From Streptomyces celluloflavus (GTDB lineage: Bacteria > Actinomycetota > Actinomycetes > Streptomycetales > Streptomycetaceae), in contig JOEL01000027.1 in assembly GCA_000720995.1 (NCBI GenBank), forward strand, positions 1 through 64,000: DNA of 64,000 nucleotides, in the 5' to 3' direction. A model generated the notes under the pieces. It did not search any database. It was not told the DNA's origin and saw only the letters and a program-made list of their open reading frames with translations. A program made the position numbers and the translations under genes. Every line of letters begins with the position of its first letter. The stretch's first letter is position 1. Below are positions 17,289 through 26,635 of this stretch, piece by piece.

Positions 17289-19043
17289 ATGAAGATCCAT
17301 AAGTACGACACCGTCATCGTCGGCGCCGGCGGCGCGGGCATGCGCGCGGCCATCGAGTCGACGAAGCGCAGCCGCACCGCGGTCCTGACGAAGCTCTACC
17401 CGACCCGCTCCCACACCGGCGCGGCGCAGGGCGGTATGGCCGCCGCCCTCGCGAACGTCGAGGAGGACAACTGGGAGTGGCACACCTTCGACACGATCAA
17501 GGGCGGCGACTACCTGGTCGACCAGGACGCCGCCGAGATCCTCGCGAAGGAGGCCATCGACTCGGTCCTGGACCTGGAGAAGATGGGCCTGCCGTTCAAC
17601 CGCACGCCGGACGGCACCATCGACCAGCGCCGCTTCGGCGGCCACTCGCGCAACCACGGTGAGGCCCCGGTCCGCCGGTCCTGCTACGCCTCGGACCGCA
17701 CCGGCCACATGATCCTCCAGACGCTGTACCAGAACTGCGTCAAGGAGGGTGTGGAGTTCTTCAACGAGTTCTACGTCCTGGACCTGCTGATGCAGGACGT
17801 CGACGGGGTCAAGAAGTCGGCCGGCGTCGTCGCGTACGAGCTGGCGACCGGCGAGATCCACGTCTTCCAGGCGAAGGCGATCATCTTCGCCTCCGGCGGC
17901 ACCGGCAAGTTCTTCAAGGTGACCTCCAACGCGCACACCCTGACCGGTGACGGCCAGGCGGCCGCGTACCGCCGGGGTCTGCCGCTGGAGGACATGGAGT
18001 TCTTCCAGTTCCACCCGACCGGCATCTGGCGGATGGGCATCCTCCTGACCGAGGGCGCGCGCGGCGAGGGCGGCATCCTTCGCAACAAGGACGGCGAGCG
18101 CTTCATGGAGAAGTACGCGCCCGTCATGAAGGACCTGGCCTCGCGTGACGTCGTCTCCCGCTCCATCTACACGGAGATCCGCGAAGGCCGCGGCTGCGGC
18201 CCGGACGGCGACCACGTCTACCTGGACCTGACCCACCTGCCGCCGGAGCAGCTGGACGCCAAGCTTCCGGACATCACCGAGTTCGCGCGCACCTACCTCG
18301 GTATCGAGCCCTACACGGACCCGATCCCGATCCAGCCGACCGCGCACTACGCCATGGGCGGCATCCCGACCAACGTCGAGGGTGAGGTGCTGGCCGACAA
18401 CACCACCGTCGTGCCGGGCCTGTACGCCGCCGGCGAGGTCGCCTGTGTCTCCGTGCACGGCGCCAACCGGCTGGGCACCAACTCGCTGCTGGACATCAAC
18501 GTCTTCGGGCGCCGGGCCGGTATCGCCGCCGCCGAGTACTCCGCGGACGCCGAGTACGTCGAGCTGCCCGAGGACCCGGCGCGCCTGGTCGTCGACCAGG
18601 TCGAGCGGCTGCGTACGTCCACCGGCACCGAGCGGGTCGCGACGCTGCGCACCGAGCTCCAGGAGTGCATGGACGCCAACGTCATGGTGTTCCGCACCGA
18701 GCAGACCATCAAGACGGCCGTCGAGAAGATCGCCGAGCTGCGCGAGCGCTACCGGAACGTGTCCATCCAGGACAAGGGCAAGCGGTTCAACACCGACCTG
18801 CTGGAGGCCATCGAGCTGGGCAACCTGCTCGACCTGGCCGAGGTCATGGCCGTGTCCGCGCTCGCCCGCAAGGAGTCCCGCGGTGGTCACTACCGCGAGG
18901 ACTACCCCAACCGCGACGACGTCAACTTCATGCGGCACACCATGGCGTACCGCGAGGTGGGCGCAGACGGCTCCGAGTCGATCCGCCTCGACTACAAGCC
19001 GGTCGTGCAGACCCGCTACCAGCCGATGGAGCGTAAGTACTGA
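17289..19043 (+). CDS. sdhA: Succinate dehydrogenase flavoprotein subunit
   Basis: The 584-residue, full-length SdhA starts with an FAD-binding [23 protein letters not shown] contains His42, the expected site of covalent FAD attachment. Other family segments are [30 protein letters not shown] and [13 protein letters not shown]. It oxidises succinate to fumarate in the TCA cycle. The stop overlaps the sdhB start (TGATG). Confidence 0.97.
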   Translation: MKIHKYDTVIVGAGGAGMRAAIESTKRSRTAVLTKLYPTRSHTGAAQGGMAAALANVEEDNWEWHTFDTIKGGDYLVDQDAAEILAKEAIDSVLDLEKMGLPFNRTPDGTIDQRRFGGHSRNHGEAPVRRSCYASDRTGHMILQTLYQNCVKEGVEFFNEFYVLDLLMQDVDGVKKSAGVVAYELATGEIHVFQAKAIIFASGGTGKFFKVTSNAHTLTGDGQAAAYRRGLPLEDMEFFQFHPTGIWRMGILLTEGARGEGGILRNKDGERFMEKYAPVMKDLASRDVVSRSIYTEIREGRGCGPDGDHVYLDLTHLPPEQLDAKLPDITEFARTYLGIEPYTDPIPIQPTAHYAMGGIPTNVEGEVLADNTTVVPGLYAAGEVACVSVHGANRLGTNSLLDINVFGRRAGIAAAEYSADAEYVELPEDPARLVVDQVERLRTSTGTERVATLRTELQECMDANVMVFRTEQTIKTAVEKIAELRERYRNVSIQDKGKRFNTDLLEAIELGNLLDLAEVMAVSALARKESRGGHYREDYPNRDDVNFMRHTMAYREVGADGSESIRLDYKPVVQTRYQPMERKY

Positions 19044-19816
19044 TGAGCACCCCGACGCTTGACAAGCACTCCGCGGCGCTCGACGCCGCCGAGAACGGCG
19101 CCGCGCACCTGATCAAGGTCACCTTCCGGATCCGCCGGTTCAACCCGGAGGTCTCGGAGGACGCCAGCTGGCAGGACTTCGAGCTGGAGATCGACCCGAA
19201 GGAGCGCGTCCTGGACGCCCTCCACAAGATCAAGTGGGACCAGGACGGCACGCTGACCTTCCGGCGGTCCTGCGCCCACGGCATCTGCGGCTCCGACGCC
19301 ATGCGCATCAACGGCAAGAACCGTCTGGCGTGCAAGACGCTGATCAAGGACATCAACCCGCAGAAGCCGATCACGGTCGAGGCCATCAAGGGTCTGACGG
19401 TCCTCAAGGACCTGGTCGTGGACATGGATCCGTTCTTCCAGGCTTACCGCGATGTGATGCCGTTCCTGATCACCAAGGGCAACGAGCCGACCCGCGAGCG
19501 CCGGCAGAGCGCCGAGGACCGCGAGCGGTTCGACGACACCACCAAGTGCATCCTGTGCGCCGCGTGCACGTCGTCCTGCCCGGTGTTCTGGAACGACGGC
19601 CAGTACTTCGGCCCGGCCGCGATCGTCAACGCGCACCGCTTCATCTTCGACAGCCGTGACGAGGGCGGCGAGCAGCGGCTCGAAATCCTCAACGACAAGG
19701 ACGGCGTCTGGCGCTGCCGTACGACCTTCAACTGCACGGACGCCTGCCCGCGCGGTATCGAGGTCACCAAGGCGATCCAGGAGGTCAAGCGAGCGCTGAT
19801 CACGCGCCGCTTCTGA
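19043..19816 (+). CDS. sdhB: Succinate dehydrogenase iron-sulfur subunit
   Basis: The 257-residue protein carries three Fe-S cluster sites: CAHGICGSDAM (2Fe-2S ferredoxin domain), CILCAACTSSCPVF and CTDACPRGIEVTKAI (4Fe-4S and 3Fe-4S). It moves electrons from FAD to the membrane anchor. It is the last gene of the operon; a strong terminator lies 24 bases downstream. Confidence 0.97.
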   Translation: MSTPTLDKHSAALDAAENGAAHLIKVTFRIRRFNPEVSEDASWQDFELEIDPKERVLDALHKIKWDQDGTLTFRRSCAHGICGSDAMRINGKNRLACKTLIKDINPQKPITVEAIKGLTVLKDLVVDMDPFFQAYRDVMPFLITKGNEPTRERRQSAEDRERFDDTTKCILCAACTSSCPVFWNDGQYFGPAAIVNAHRFIFDSRDEGGEQRLEILNDKDGVWRCRTTFNCTDACPRGIEVTKAIQEVKRALITRRF

Positions 19817-19839
19817 CCCGGTCGGACACCAGGCTCCGA

Positions 19840-19888
19840 GGGCCCCGCTTCCGTGTCGCGCATGCTGTGCGTCACGGGGGCGGGGCCC
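19840..19888. terminator. Terminator of the sdh operon
   Basis: GGGCCCCGC (19840-19848) pairs exactly with GCGGGGCCC (19880-19888); the outer loop can fold further. The convergent MerR gene ends 50 bases on. Confidence 0.7.
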
Positions 19889-19937
19889 TTCGGCTTGGCC
19901 CGGCGGGGCGGGTGGAAGGCGGCCGGGCGGACGGAGA

Positions 19938-20357
19938 TCAGGCGGACCGCGGGGAGCTCGCCGCCAGGGCCTCGTCCTGGGGGCGGCGGTCCCGCATGGT
20001 CTGCGCGTACGCCTCCAGCGCGGCCCGCCGCCGTGTCAACTCCGCTATCTCCGCGTCCAGTTGGGCCAGCTGCCGCGCCATGAACCCGCGGGAGAGCGCG
20101 CACGGGACCAGCCCGGGGCCGCCCTGGGCGCAGGGCAGCAGGGCACGGATGTCGTCGGTGCCGAGCCCGGTGGCGAGAAGGTCGCGGATACGGGCGACGG
20201 TCTCGGCAGACTCGGCGTCGTAGCGCCGGTAGCCGTTGGCGTCGCGCCGGACGTGGAGGAGTCCCCGTTCCTCGTAGTAACGCAACGCGCGAGCGCTGAC
20301 GCCGGTGCACCGGGACAGCTCGCCGATCCGCATCCGCTCACCCGTGCCGCCGCTCAC
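19938..20357 (-). CDS. MerR-family transcriptional regulator
   Basis: The protein is about 139 residues. The winged HTH is seen as MRIGELSRCTGVSARALRYYEERGLL and GYRRYDAES, followed by a coiled coil (QLAQLDAEIAELTRRRAALEAY). GTG 20357 is preferred, six bases after GGAGGG. It is divergent from a hydrolase gene whose promoter holds a perfect MerR-type dyad (20424-20445), so it very likely controls that gene and itself. One Cys pair (PCAQ, PCAL) might sense a ligand or metal. Confidence 0.88.
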   Translation of the reverse strand: MSGGTGERMRIGELSRCTGVSARALRYYEERGLLHVRRDANGYRRYDAESAETVARIRDLLATGLGTDDIRALLPCAQGGPGLVPCALSRGFMARQLAQLDAEIAELTRRRAALEAYAQTMRDRRPQDEALAASSPRSA

Positions 20358-20420
20358 CGGCACTCCCCTCCACCGGACGTCCCTTCACCGGCACTCCCCT
20401 CCGCCGCCATCCCGCCCGAC

Positions 20421-20452
20421 TTGACCTTCACGCCGATGTGAAGGTGCAACCT
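20421..20452 (+). promoter_or_regulatory. MerR-type promoter with dyad operator
   Basis: TTGACC (20421) overlaps a dyad with exact 8-bp arms, ACCTTCAC and GTGAAGGT (20424-20445). A weak -10 (CAACCT) follows after about 20 bp, the long spacing typical of MerR activation. It lies between the divergent MerR gene and the truncated hydrolase. Confidence 0.7.
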
Positions 20453-20459
20453 CTCCCCC

Positions 20460-20873
20460 ATGGCACAGATTCCCGCGGCTTCCCTGCCGCCCCTTTCCAC
20501 CACCGTCACCGGCCCGGCCACCGGCCCCGGCATCCTGCTGGCGCACGGCGCGACCGGCAGCATCGAGGGCAACTACGCCGAGCTCATCCCCGCTCTCGCG
20601 GCCTCCGGCCACCGCGTGGTGGCACCCGACTACCCGGGCTCGGGCCGGACCCCGCGCGCCGCGGACCCGCTGACGCTGGACGGTCTGGCCGACGCGCTGG
20701 TCGCCGAGGCGGTCCGGGGCGGGCTGGAGACCTTCACGCTGATCGGCTTCTCGCTGGGCACGGCGGTGGACGACGCAACGAGGGGCAGCGGAAAGACGGC
20801 AGGCGTGGCCGAGGGGGGCGCCCGTCCCTTTCCCTGGTTTCCCGGCCCGTGCGCCCGGCCGGGCCCCGATTAG
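20460..20873 (+). pseudogene. Truncated alpha/beta hydrolase
   Basis: The first 102 codons are a normal alpha/beta hydrolase start: ILLAHGATGSIEGNYAEL (oxyanion loop), VVAPDYPGSG and the nucleophile elbow GFSLG. Immediately after, at 20766, the sequence becomes a near-copy of the 5' end of the next gene (VDDATRGSGKTAG), runs for another 35 codons and stops. The acid and His of the triad are gone, so the product cannot be active. It is divergent from the MerR gene that probably once controlled it. Confidence 0.85.
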
Positions 20874-20923
20874 GCTCACGGCTGTGGACGACGCAACGAG
20901 GGGTAGTGGAGAGACGGCGGGGG
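20766..20923 (+). repeat. Imperfect direct repeat across the hydrolase break
   Basis: About 40 bases starting GTGGACGACGCAACGAGGGG occur at 20766 and again at 20884, the start codon of the TetR gene, 118 bases apart. The upstream copy replaces the rest of the hydrolase gene. Confidence 0.85.
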
Positions 20924-21696
20924 CGGCGGATCCTGCCGGTACGGCGAATGGCGCGGGCAGTACGGACGGCGCGGATGCGGCGGACAGCGCGGGTGGTACG
21001 GGCCGGGCGCGTACCAAGAGTGAGCAGACCCGTGCCCTGATTCTCGAAACGGCCATGCGGCTCTTCCAGGAGCGCGGTTACGAGAAGACGACCATGCGGG
21101 CCATCGCCAAAGAGGCCGGTGTCTCGGTGGGCAACGCCTACTACTACTTCGACTCGAAAGCCGCTCTGATCACCGGCTTCTACGACCGGATGGTGCGCGA
21201 GCACGCCGCGGTGACCCGTGCGCGCCTCCAAGGGATCGCGGACTTCGGGGAGCGCGTGGAAGTCGCCCTGCTGGCCTGGGTGGACTGCGCGGAGCCGTAC
21301 CACGAGTTCGCGGCCCAGTTCTTCAGCACGGCAGCCGATCCGGAGAGCCCCCTGAGCCCCTTCTCCGACGCATCGCACCCGGCCAGGGCGGCGGCGGTCC
21401 AGATCTTCCGGGACGTGCTCGAAGGTTCACAGGTCGGCCCGAAACTCGACGCGGAGTTGGCCGGCCTCCTCCCCGACGTGCTGTGGCTCCACCTCATGGG
21501 GGTGGTCCTCTACTGGGTCTTCGACCGCAGTGAACACACCGAGCGCACCCGGGCCTTCGTGCGGAAGTCCGCGCCGATGGTCGCGCGTGCCGTACGGCTC
21601 TCCCGGTTCAGGGTCGTCCGGCCGCTGGTTCGCGACGCCGTGGAGTTGGTGGAAGAGTTCATCATTCCGAAAGTGCGGAACGGCGTGGGCAAGTAG
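20884..21696 (+). CDS. TetR-family transcriptional regulator
   Basis: The 270-residue protein has a disordered Gly/Ala/Asp-rich N-terminal stretch of about 40 residues, then a TetR HTH: TRALILETAMRLFQERGYEK, AIAKEAGVSVGNAYYYFDSK. The C-terminal ligand domain resembles TetR_C-type regulators with a WLHLMGVVLYWVFD segment. GTG 20884 is the first possible start; a later one is possible because the N-terminal stretch is low in complexity. The target is unknown. Confidence 0.85.
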   Translation: MDDATRGSGETAGAADPAGTANGAGSTDGADAADSAGGTGRARTKSEQTRALILETAMRLFQERGYEKTTMRAIAKEAGVSVGNAYYYFDSKAALITGFYDRMVREHAAVTRARLQGIADFGERVEVALLAWVDCAEPYHEFAAQFFSTAADPESPLSPFSDASHPARAAAVQIFRDVLEGSQVGPKLDAELAGLLPDVLWLHLMGVVLYWVFDRSEHTERTRAFVRKSAPMVARAVRLSRFRVVRPLVRDAVELVEEFIIPKVRNGVGK

Positions 21697-21874
21697 CCGC
21701 GACGGTTCAGCGGGGCCGCGATGTCGAACCGCGTGAACACCCGGACGGCGGGCCTGAGTTCCTTTCGGCGGAATACGCGGATTCGGATTCCTCCCGCGCG
21801 GATAGGCAAATCCCCCGGCAGAACCGCCGTCCGCGGCGCGGAGACCGGCCGGCGGTCGATCTCCGTCGGCGGGC

Positions 21875-22381
21875 TTACTTGTCCCCCTCCAGCACCTTGT
21901 CCAGGAAGCCGTCCAGGTTGCGCATCATCCGGGCGACCCGCTCCTCCGGCGGCAGCGTCTCCTCGTACTGCCCGGCGAGCTGGGACTTCTTCCGGCCGCG
22001 GACGTAGAGGGAGCAGGCGAGATCGGCGCAGAGGTACGTCCCGACGGTGTTGCCCTGGCGCCCCGAGGGACCGGCGCGGCGCGCGGCGAGCAGGCTGACG
22101 CCGGAGCCCGGATGTCCGGTCACACAGACCGAGCACACCGTGGTCTTGACGAAACTCCGCCGCACACCGCTCGGCACGCGCAGCGTGACACCGATCAGAC
22201 CGCCGTCGCGCGGCACGACGAGATAGCTGCGGTCCGGCGCTCCCGGGTCGCGCCATCCCATGAAGTCCAGGTGCTCCCAGGGGAGTTCGGCCATTCCCAC
22301 GGGCAGGTTGATCCTGCTCGCCTCGCCCTTCGAGCAGTTGACGAACGATGCGCGAACCGCTTTCTCACCCACTGGTTCCAT
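21875..22381 (-). CDS. FBP domain (treble-clef zinc finger) protein
   Basis: The 168-residue protein matches the FBP/EF-G-binding C-terminal family: INLPVGMAELPWEHLDFMGWRDP, then CSVC and later CADLAC, giving four Cys for one zinc, and ARMMRNLDGFLDKVL at the end. Family relatives (FusB type) bind elongation factor G, but a role in fusidic acid resistance is not implied in Streptomyces. Single gene. Confidence 0.82.
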   Translation of the reverse strand: MEPVGEKAVRASFVNCSKGEASRINLPVGMAELPWEHLDFMGWRDPGAPDRSYLVVPRDGGLIGVTLRVPSGVRRSFVKTTVCSVCVTGHPGSGVSLLAARRAGPSGRQGNTVGTYLCADLACSLYVRGRKKSQLAGQYEETLPPEERVARMMRNLDGFLDKVLEGDK

Positions 22382-22533
22382 GGTCAGGGAACCTAACAGC
22401 GGCAGCGGAAACCGTCGCCCGATTTTTTACCGCGGGTGAGCGGGTGAGCCGAAGAGGCGTGCGGCGGGGTTGGTGGCCTGGCCGGCGCGGTGGGGGCGAG
22501 TGGCTCGCTTCACCATCCGCGTCCGTCCCGGGC

Positions 22534-23724
22534 TCAGCTCCACGCCCCGCTGCCGCCGCTCTTGCGGCGCCGGGCGCTGGTGACGGCGCCGGTCACAATG
22601 GCGCCGATGGCCAGCAGGCCGACGACGCCGCCGCCGAAGAGCATCAGCTTCTCCTTGCCGCCCATCGGCGGGTCGGGGTCCGGGCCCTTGTCGGCGCCGG
22701 GGACGACGGCCGTCTGCGGCGCCTTGCCCTGCGGCATCGGCAGCGGTCCTTGCGCGGGTCCCGCGGGGATGTCGCGGGTCAGCGCGGGGCCGGGCTGGAT
22801 GAAGCCGTAGCCGTAGTGGACGTCCGGCAGTTTGAGGTGCTTGGCCTTCTGGGGACCGGCCAGACCGGCGGTCTTGACCAGGCGGTTGGCGATCTGGCCC
22901 GGGGTGAGGTGGGGGAACTTCTCCTTGAGAAGGGCGACGGCACCCGAGACGTAGGCGGTGGCGGCCGAGCTCCCGTCCTCGGTGCGGTAGGCCGTATCGC
23001 TGCCGCCCATCGCTACGGGGATCTTCACGCCGGGGGCCAGGAGGTCCAAATCGGAGTTGAAGTTGTTGTCGTCGGACGCCTTGCCGTACTGATCGACCGA
23101 GCCGACGCCGATCGCGCCGGGGCAGCCCACCGGGTAACTCCTCTGCGACCAGCCGTCGTTGCCCACCGCTGCCACGACCACGACACCTTTTTCGATGGCG
23201 TAGTGGATGGATTCACAGGTGTCGGCCACGAAGGTTTCCCCGTACGACATGTTGATGACATCCGCGCCGTGGTCCACCGCGTACCGCGTGGCCGCGGCGC
23301 CGTTCTTGTACTGCGGGATGGGCAGGATCTTGGCACCGGGCGCCAGCCCTTTGACCCCCTCGGAGCCGCCCGGCCCATGACCGTGACCCGCGATGATCCC
23401 GGCCATCGCCGTACCGTGATCGCGGAGGTCCTGGCCCGGTGCGAGGTCCTTGGAGCCATCACCCTGCGAGGTGTTCGTGAAGTCCGCACCGGGCAAAAAC
23501 TGCCCCGTGAGGTCTTGATGAGTGGTACGGAAACCGCTGTCGAGCACCGCCACCGTCACCCCCTTACCGGTGGCCTTCTGCCACAGCGCCTGGGCTTCGA
23601 ACGCCTCCAACGGCCATAGATCCTTGCGCACTTGATCTGCGGCGGCGGTACCACCCGCGGTCAGCAGCAACACTCCGGTCAGCGTCGCACCGACGGTTGC
23701 GTGCACGGTTCGGGTGGCCCTCAT
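22534..23724 (-). CDS. mycP: Mycosin, type VII secretion-associated subtilase
   Basis: The 396-residue protein has a signal peptide (LLLTAGGTAAA), a subtilisin domain with Asp (VAVLDSGF), His (LRDHGTAMAG) and Ser (DGSSAATAYVSG), a Pro-rich linker and a C-terminal membrane helix (LFGGGVVGLLAIGAIV) with an Arg/Lys tail inside. This is the membrane-anchored mycosin plan of ESX systems. It is downstream of an ESX substrate and a WXG100 gene on the same strand. No EccB, EccC, EccD or EccE gene is in this window. Confidence 0.9.
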   Translation of the reverse strand: MRATRTVHATVGATLTGVLLLTAGGTAAADQVRKDLWPLEAFEAQALWQKATGKGVTVAVLDSGFRTTHQDLTGQFLPGADFTNTSQGDGSKDLAPGQDLRDHGTAMAGIIAGHGHGPGGSEGVKGLAPGAKILPIPQYKNGAAATRYAVDHGADVINMSYGETFVADTCESIHYAIEKGVVVVAAVGNDGWSQRSYPVGCPGAIGVGSVDQYGKASDDNNFNSDLDLLAPGVKIPVAMGGSDTAYRTEDGSSAATAYVSGAVALLKEKFPHLTPGQIANRLVKTAGLAGPQKAKHLKLPDVHYGYGFIQPGPALTRDIPAGPAQGPLPMPQGKAPQTAVVPGADKGPDPDPPMGGKEKLMLFGGGVVGLLAIGAIVTGAVTSARRRKSGGSGAWS

Positions 23725-23853
23725 GCTGCGCTCCTACTCGCCGTACTGGATGTCCGGCGGCGATGCTCAGTCCGAGGCGCGGGCCCCGCACACAGTGGTG
23801 CGGGACCCGCGCCTCACTGCCCGCCGGGCGACGGTGTCGCCTGCTTGCTCGAT

Positions 23854-25287
23854 TTACTCGATGACGCGGGGTGCCACATTGCGCTGCGGAGTCCACGTCT
23901 CCTCTTCCTCAACGAGGTAATCGGGACGCTGTTTTCCTCCACGCCCCTTCTCCCCCTTTCGGCCCCCGCCCACACCCTGAGAACCGACCGTTCCTGAGGC
24001 CCCCTGTGCGCCCCTCGCGCCACCGCCCGTCCCTGCCTGCGAACCGCCACGGCTGCGGTGCAGACCGGCGCCGCCCTGCTTGGCGCCGCCCGTCGGACCA
24101 CCCGGCTTGCCTGCCGCACCACGGGGTACACCCGACTGGGCACCGCCGCCGGGGCGTATCGCGCCCACCGTCCCGACTGCGCCACCTCGCGCCCCACCGG
24201 CCCGACCGGAGCCCATGGCGCCGCCCGGCACGCCGACGACGCCTGGCGGGATCGCACCGCTGGGGAAGCCGCCCGTACCGCCGGTCCCGCTGTGGCCGCC
24301 GCTCGGCGGTGTGCCGCCGCCGGTGGTCGCGCCCCCGCCGCCCGGCGGCTGCACGGAGGTGCCACCCGGCAAGCTGTCGAGTCCGGTGTGTACGGGCACA
24401 TCGGCCCGCTGGCTATCGGGACCGCTGAAGCCTTCCCGTACCGCATGGCCGCCCACGTTCTTGGGCTTCTTCGGCGACACCGCCGCCGGGCGTGGGCGCG
24501 TACCGCCCGTCACGGGCATGTTCACGGGAGGCGGCGGAGGGGTGGACGCGGGCGGCACCGGCCAGTCGTTGCCGCTCGTACCGTTACCGGTTCCATGGTT
24601 GAGGCGATCCCCGTGGAGCGTGTAATTGGCCGCCAGCTCATCCATCACGATGACCGCCTCGACCTGGCGTTCCTTAGTGAGGGACAGGCTGTCCCTATTG
24701 AGCTCCAGCGCCATACGCGCGTCCATCTTCGGGTTCGCCATATCCCGTGTGAACTGGCTGTCATCCCCGCTCTCGTCCATCACCCGGGCCCCTATACCCG
24801 GGTCCTTGATGTTCGACATGGCCTTCTTCGCCTCGCGGAGGCTGTGCGCGACCCCGGCCTCCGGCCCGGCTTCCCGGGTACCGATCAGGGAACCTTCGAC
24901 AACCCGGGCATGGCCGTATGTCCGGTCGATCTTCCCGAGTACCGTGCCCGCTTCCTTGCGGAACGCCTCGGCCGCCGAGCCCTCCCAATGCGCCGTGGCA
25001 TGGTCGACGGCGTCCATGAAGGACTTGCGGATTCCGCCCCGGCCGTCCTCGCCCGCGAGCCGGTCGGCGGCGGCGCGCCAGTGATTTCCGGAGGTCTCTA
25101 TCGCCTCGGGACTGGCATTCTCGATCATCTTGCGTAACGCATTGATCCCATGGTGGTGGAAGTCGGAAGGCGACTTGGGAACGGGGGCGTATCCCTTGAA
25201 CGACTTGAGCTGTTCATCCCGCTCACCCGCCTTCCGCTGCCGATCCATCGCCTTGGCGCTCTCGTACTCCTGCCTGGCGTCAACCAC
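23854..25287 (-). CDS. Large ESX substrate with helical N-terminus and Gly/Pro-rich tail
   Basis: The 477-residue protein has about 215 helical residues including NHWRAAADRLAGE and ATAHWEGSAAEAFRKEAG, a WxG-type turn like PPE/WXG trafficking domains. Then comes a Pro run and about 220 residues of Gly-rich low complexity. It ends in PDYLVEEEETWTPQ and VAPRVIE, a conserved-looking acidic tail. It is placed between WXG100 and mycosin genes, so it is probably exported by or part of the ESX system. Function unknown. Confidence 0.75.
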   Translation of the reverse strand: MVDARQEYESAKAMDRQRKAGERDEQLKSFKGYAPVPKSPSDFHHHGINALRKMIENASPEAIETSGNHWRAAADRLAGEDGRGGIRKSFMDAVDHATAHWEGSAAEAFRKEAGTVLGKIDRTYGHARVVEGSLIGTREAGPEAGVAHSLREAKKAMSNIKDPGIGARVMDESGDDSQFTRDMANPKMDARMALELNRDSLSLTKERQVEAVIVMDELAANYTLHGDRLNHGTGNGTSGNDWPVPPASTPPPPPVNMPVTGGTRPRPAAVSPKKPKNVGGHAVREGFSGPDSQRADVPVHTGLDSLPGGTSVQPPGGGGATTGGGTPPSGGHSGTGGTGGFPSGAIPPGVVGVPGGAMGSGRAGGARGGAVGTVGAIRPGGGAQSGVPRGAAGKPGGPTGGAKQGGAGLHRSRGGSQAGTGGGARGAQGASGTVGSQGVGGGRKGEKGRGGKQRPDYLVEEEETWTPQRNVAPRVIE

Positions 25288-25346
25288 GCCGGCCCCCCTT
25301 CGTCTTCGCCCTTCGTGTCGTGCCGCCGTCGGCCTCGCGGCCGCGT

Positions 25347-25664
25347 TCAGCCGTTCCCGTTCATCGAGATCCTGGTGTTCTGCTCCTGGTCCTCGTACGC
25401 GCCCCGGCTGGCTTCCGTCTTCTCGCCGAATGTGCGGATCAGGTCCTGGAGCGCCTTGATGACCTCCGACATGTACCGCTGCATACCGTCATGGGCGGAG
25501 GCGAGGCTGCCCGCCTCCAGGAATCCGGCGCCGAAGGCCGACTGCGGAATCGTCGTGTTGTAGGTGACCTTCTGGCTCGGATCGTCCATGTCACCCTGCA
25601 GGCGCCTGAGCCGGCGTACGACGCCGTCCAGCTCGTCCAGATCGACTTTGAACTGCTCTCCCAT
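25347..25664 (-). CDS. WXG100-like ESX protein
   Basis: The 105-residue helical protein starts MGEQFKVDLDELDGVVRRL, with a central turn at FLEAGSLASAHDG rather than a classic WXG. GGGGGAG precedes the ATG at 25662-25664. It is first in a three-gene minus-strand run with the Gly-rich substrate and mycosin. Confidence 0.75.
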   Translation of the reverse strand: MGEQFKVDLDELDGVVRRLRRLQGDMDDPSQKVTYNTTIPQSAFGAGFLEAGSLASAHDGMQRYMSEVIKALQDLIRTFGEKTEASRGAYEDQEQNTRISMNGNG

Positions 25665-26214
25665 GAGCGCTCTCCCCCTTCGCTCGTGCCCTGCTGGTTC
25701 CCCACGGGCAGCCCTGCGAAGCGGCGCTATAAAGACAACGTAAAGGGGAGGGAAAACCAGGAATCGGGAGCCGGAGCGGTACGCCCAATAGCCGCGAACT
25801 ATTTGATTTGGGCAAAATACGGCCGCACCGGGAAGACAGTCAGTTACCAAGTGCCCGTGCCGCCCGGCAGTTATGCGCTCACCGAATGGCCAACTCTGTG
25901 TTCCGCGGGGCGAGTTGAGCGATCTTGGCGGCCGCGAGCGCCCCCGCGCGTACGGGCGAGCTCCAGGCGTACGCGCGGGCCGGTGCGCCCACGTCGACCC
26001 GCGGCAGCTCCCCCTGCCCCGCCCGCGCCGGTACGAGGCACCGGCGCGCGATACCGGTGTGAGATACAGCACCCGGCCCAGCTCCGGGCGGCCCGGCCGG
26101 GCAGGCTCCCGCCGTCGGGCCGGGGGCTCGCCCGGTGCACGCCGGGCGAGCGGTGCGCGGGGCCGATCCCCGCCCGGCGAGGGGGAATCGGAGGTGGTTC
26201 CCCGGGGCAGTGCC
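25665..26214. other. Upstream region of the ESX locus
   Basis: About 550 bases without a trusted gene. An unusually AT-rich patch (about 25725-25870, including CAAATCAAATAG read on the minus strand) is the best place for the promoter of the minus-strand ESX genes. The remainder is G+C-rich and shows nothing I recognise. Confidence 0.5.
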
Positions 26215-26535
26215 TCAGGAGGCGGAAGACGAAGAGGAAGAAGAGGAGGGAGAGGAGGGGGTGACGGGGGCGGTCGCGTCGGGTGTGTCGTTCGCCGGGC
26301 CGCGGCGCAGTGCGCGTACGCCGCGCAACCCGATCACGCCGATCGCCGTCCCCAAGAGAAAGGACGTCACCGCGAGCAGCAGATGAACCCAGAAGTAGGC
26401 GGTCGGGGCACCGGCGTCGTCGAAGGCGAGACCGCTGCCGTCCTTACAGAGGTTTTTGACGAAAGTGATCCAGATGAACCAGCTCCAGACCCCGAAGGCG
26501 AGCAGGAACCAGGACACGGGGCGAGAGAGCTTCAT
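26215..26535 (-). CDS. Small membrane protein (SCO4848-like)
   Basis: The 106-residue protein has two membrane segments (WFLLAFGVWSWFIWITFV and WVHLLLAVTSFLLGTAIGVI) joined by a short loop, and a cytoplasmic Ser-rich tail. Its position beside the D-Ala-D-Ala carboxypeptidase gene matches what I recall for SCO4848/SCO4847 in S. coelicolor. No function is known. It is divergent from the carboxypeptidase. Confidence 0.78.
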   Translation of the reverse strand: MKLSRPVSWFLLAFGVWSWFIWITFVKNLCKDGSGLAFDDAGAPTAYFWVHLLLAVTSFLLGTAIGVIGLRGVRALRRGPANDTPDATAPVTPSSPSSSSSSSSAS

Positions 26536-26635
26536 GAGTTCCAGTATGGGCAGCGGCTCCATCCGGCGGGCGGCAGGGGCACTCTTCCGTGGGGTGGTGT
26601 CTGGATGCCGCCCGGAGAGGGGTACGTTCACCGAC

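Noticed and set aside
17238..18938. 566-codon open frame on the minus strand
   Set aside because: Antisense of sdhA.
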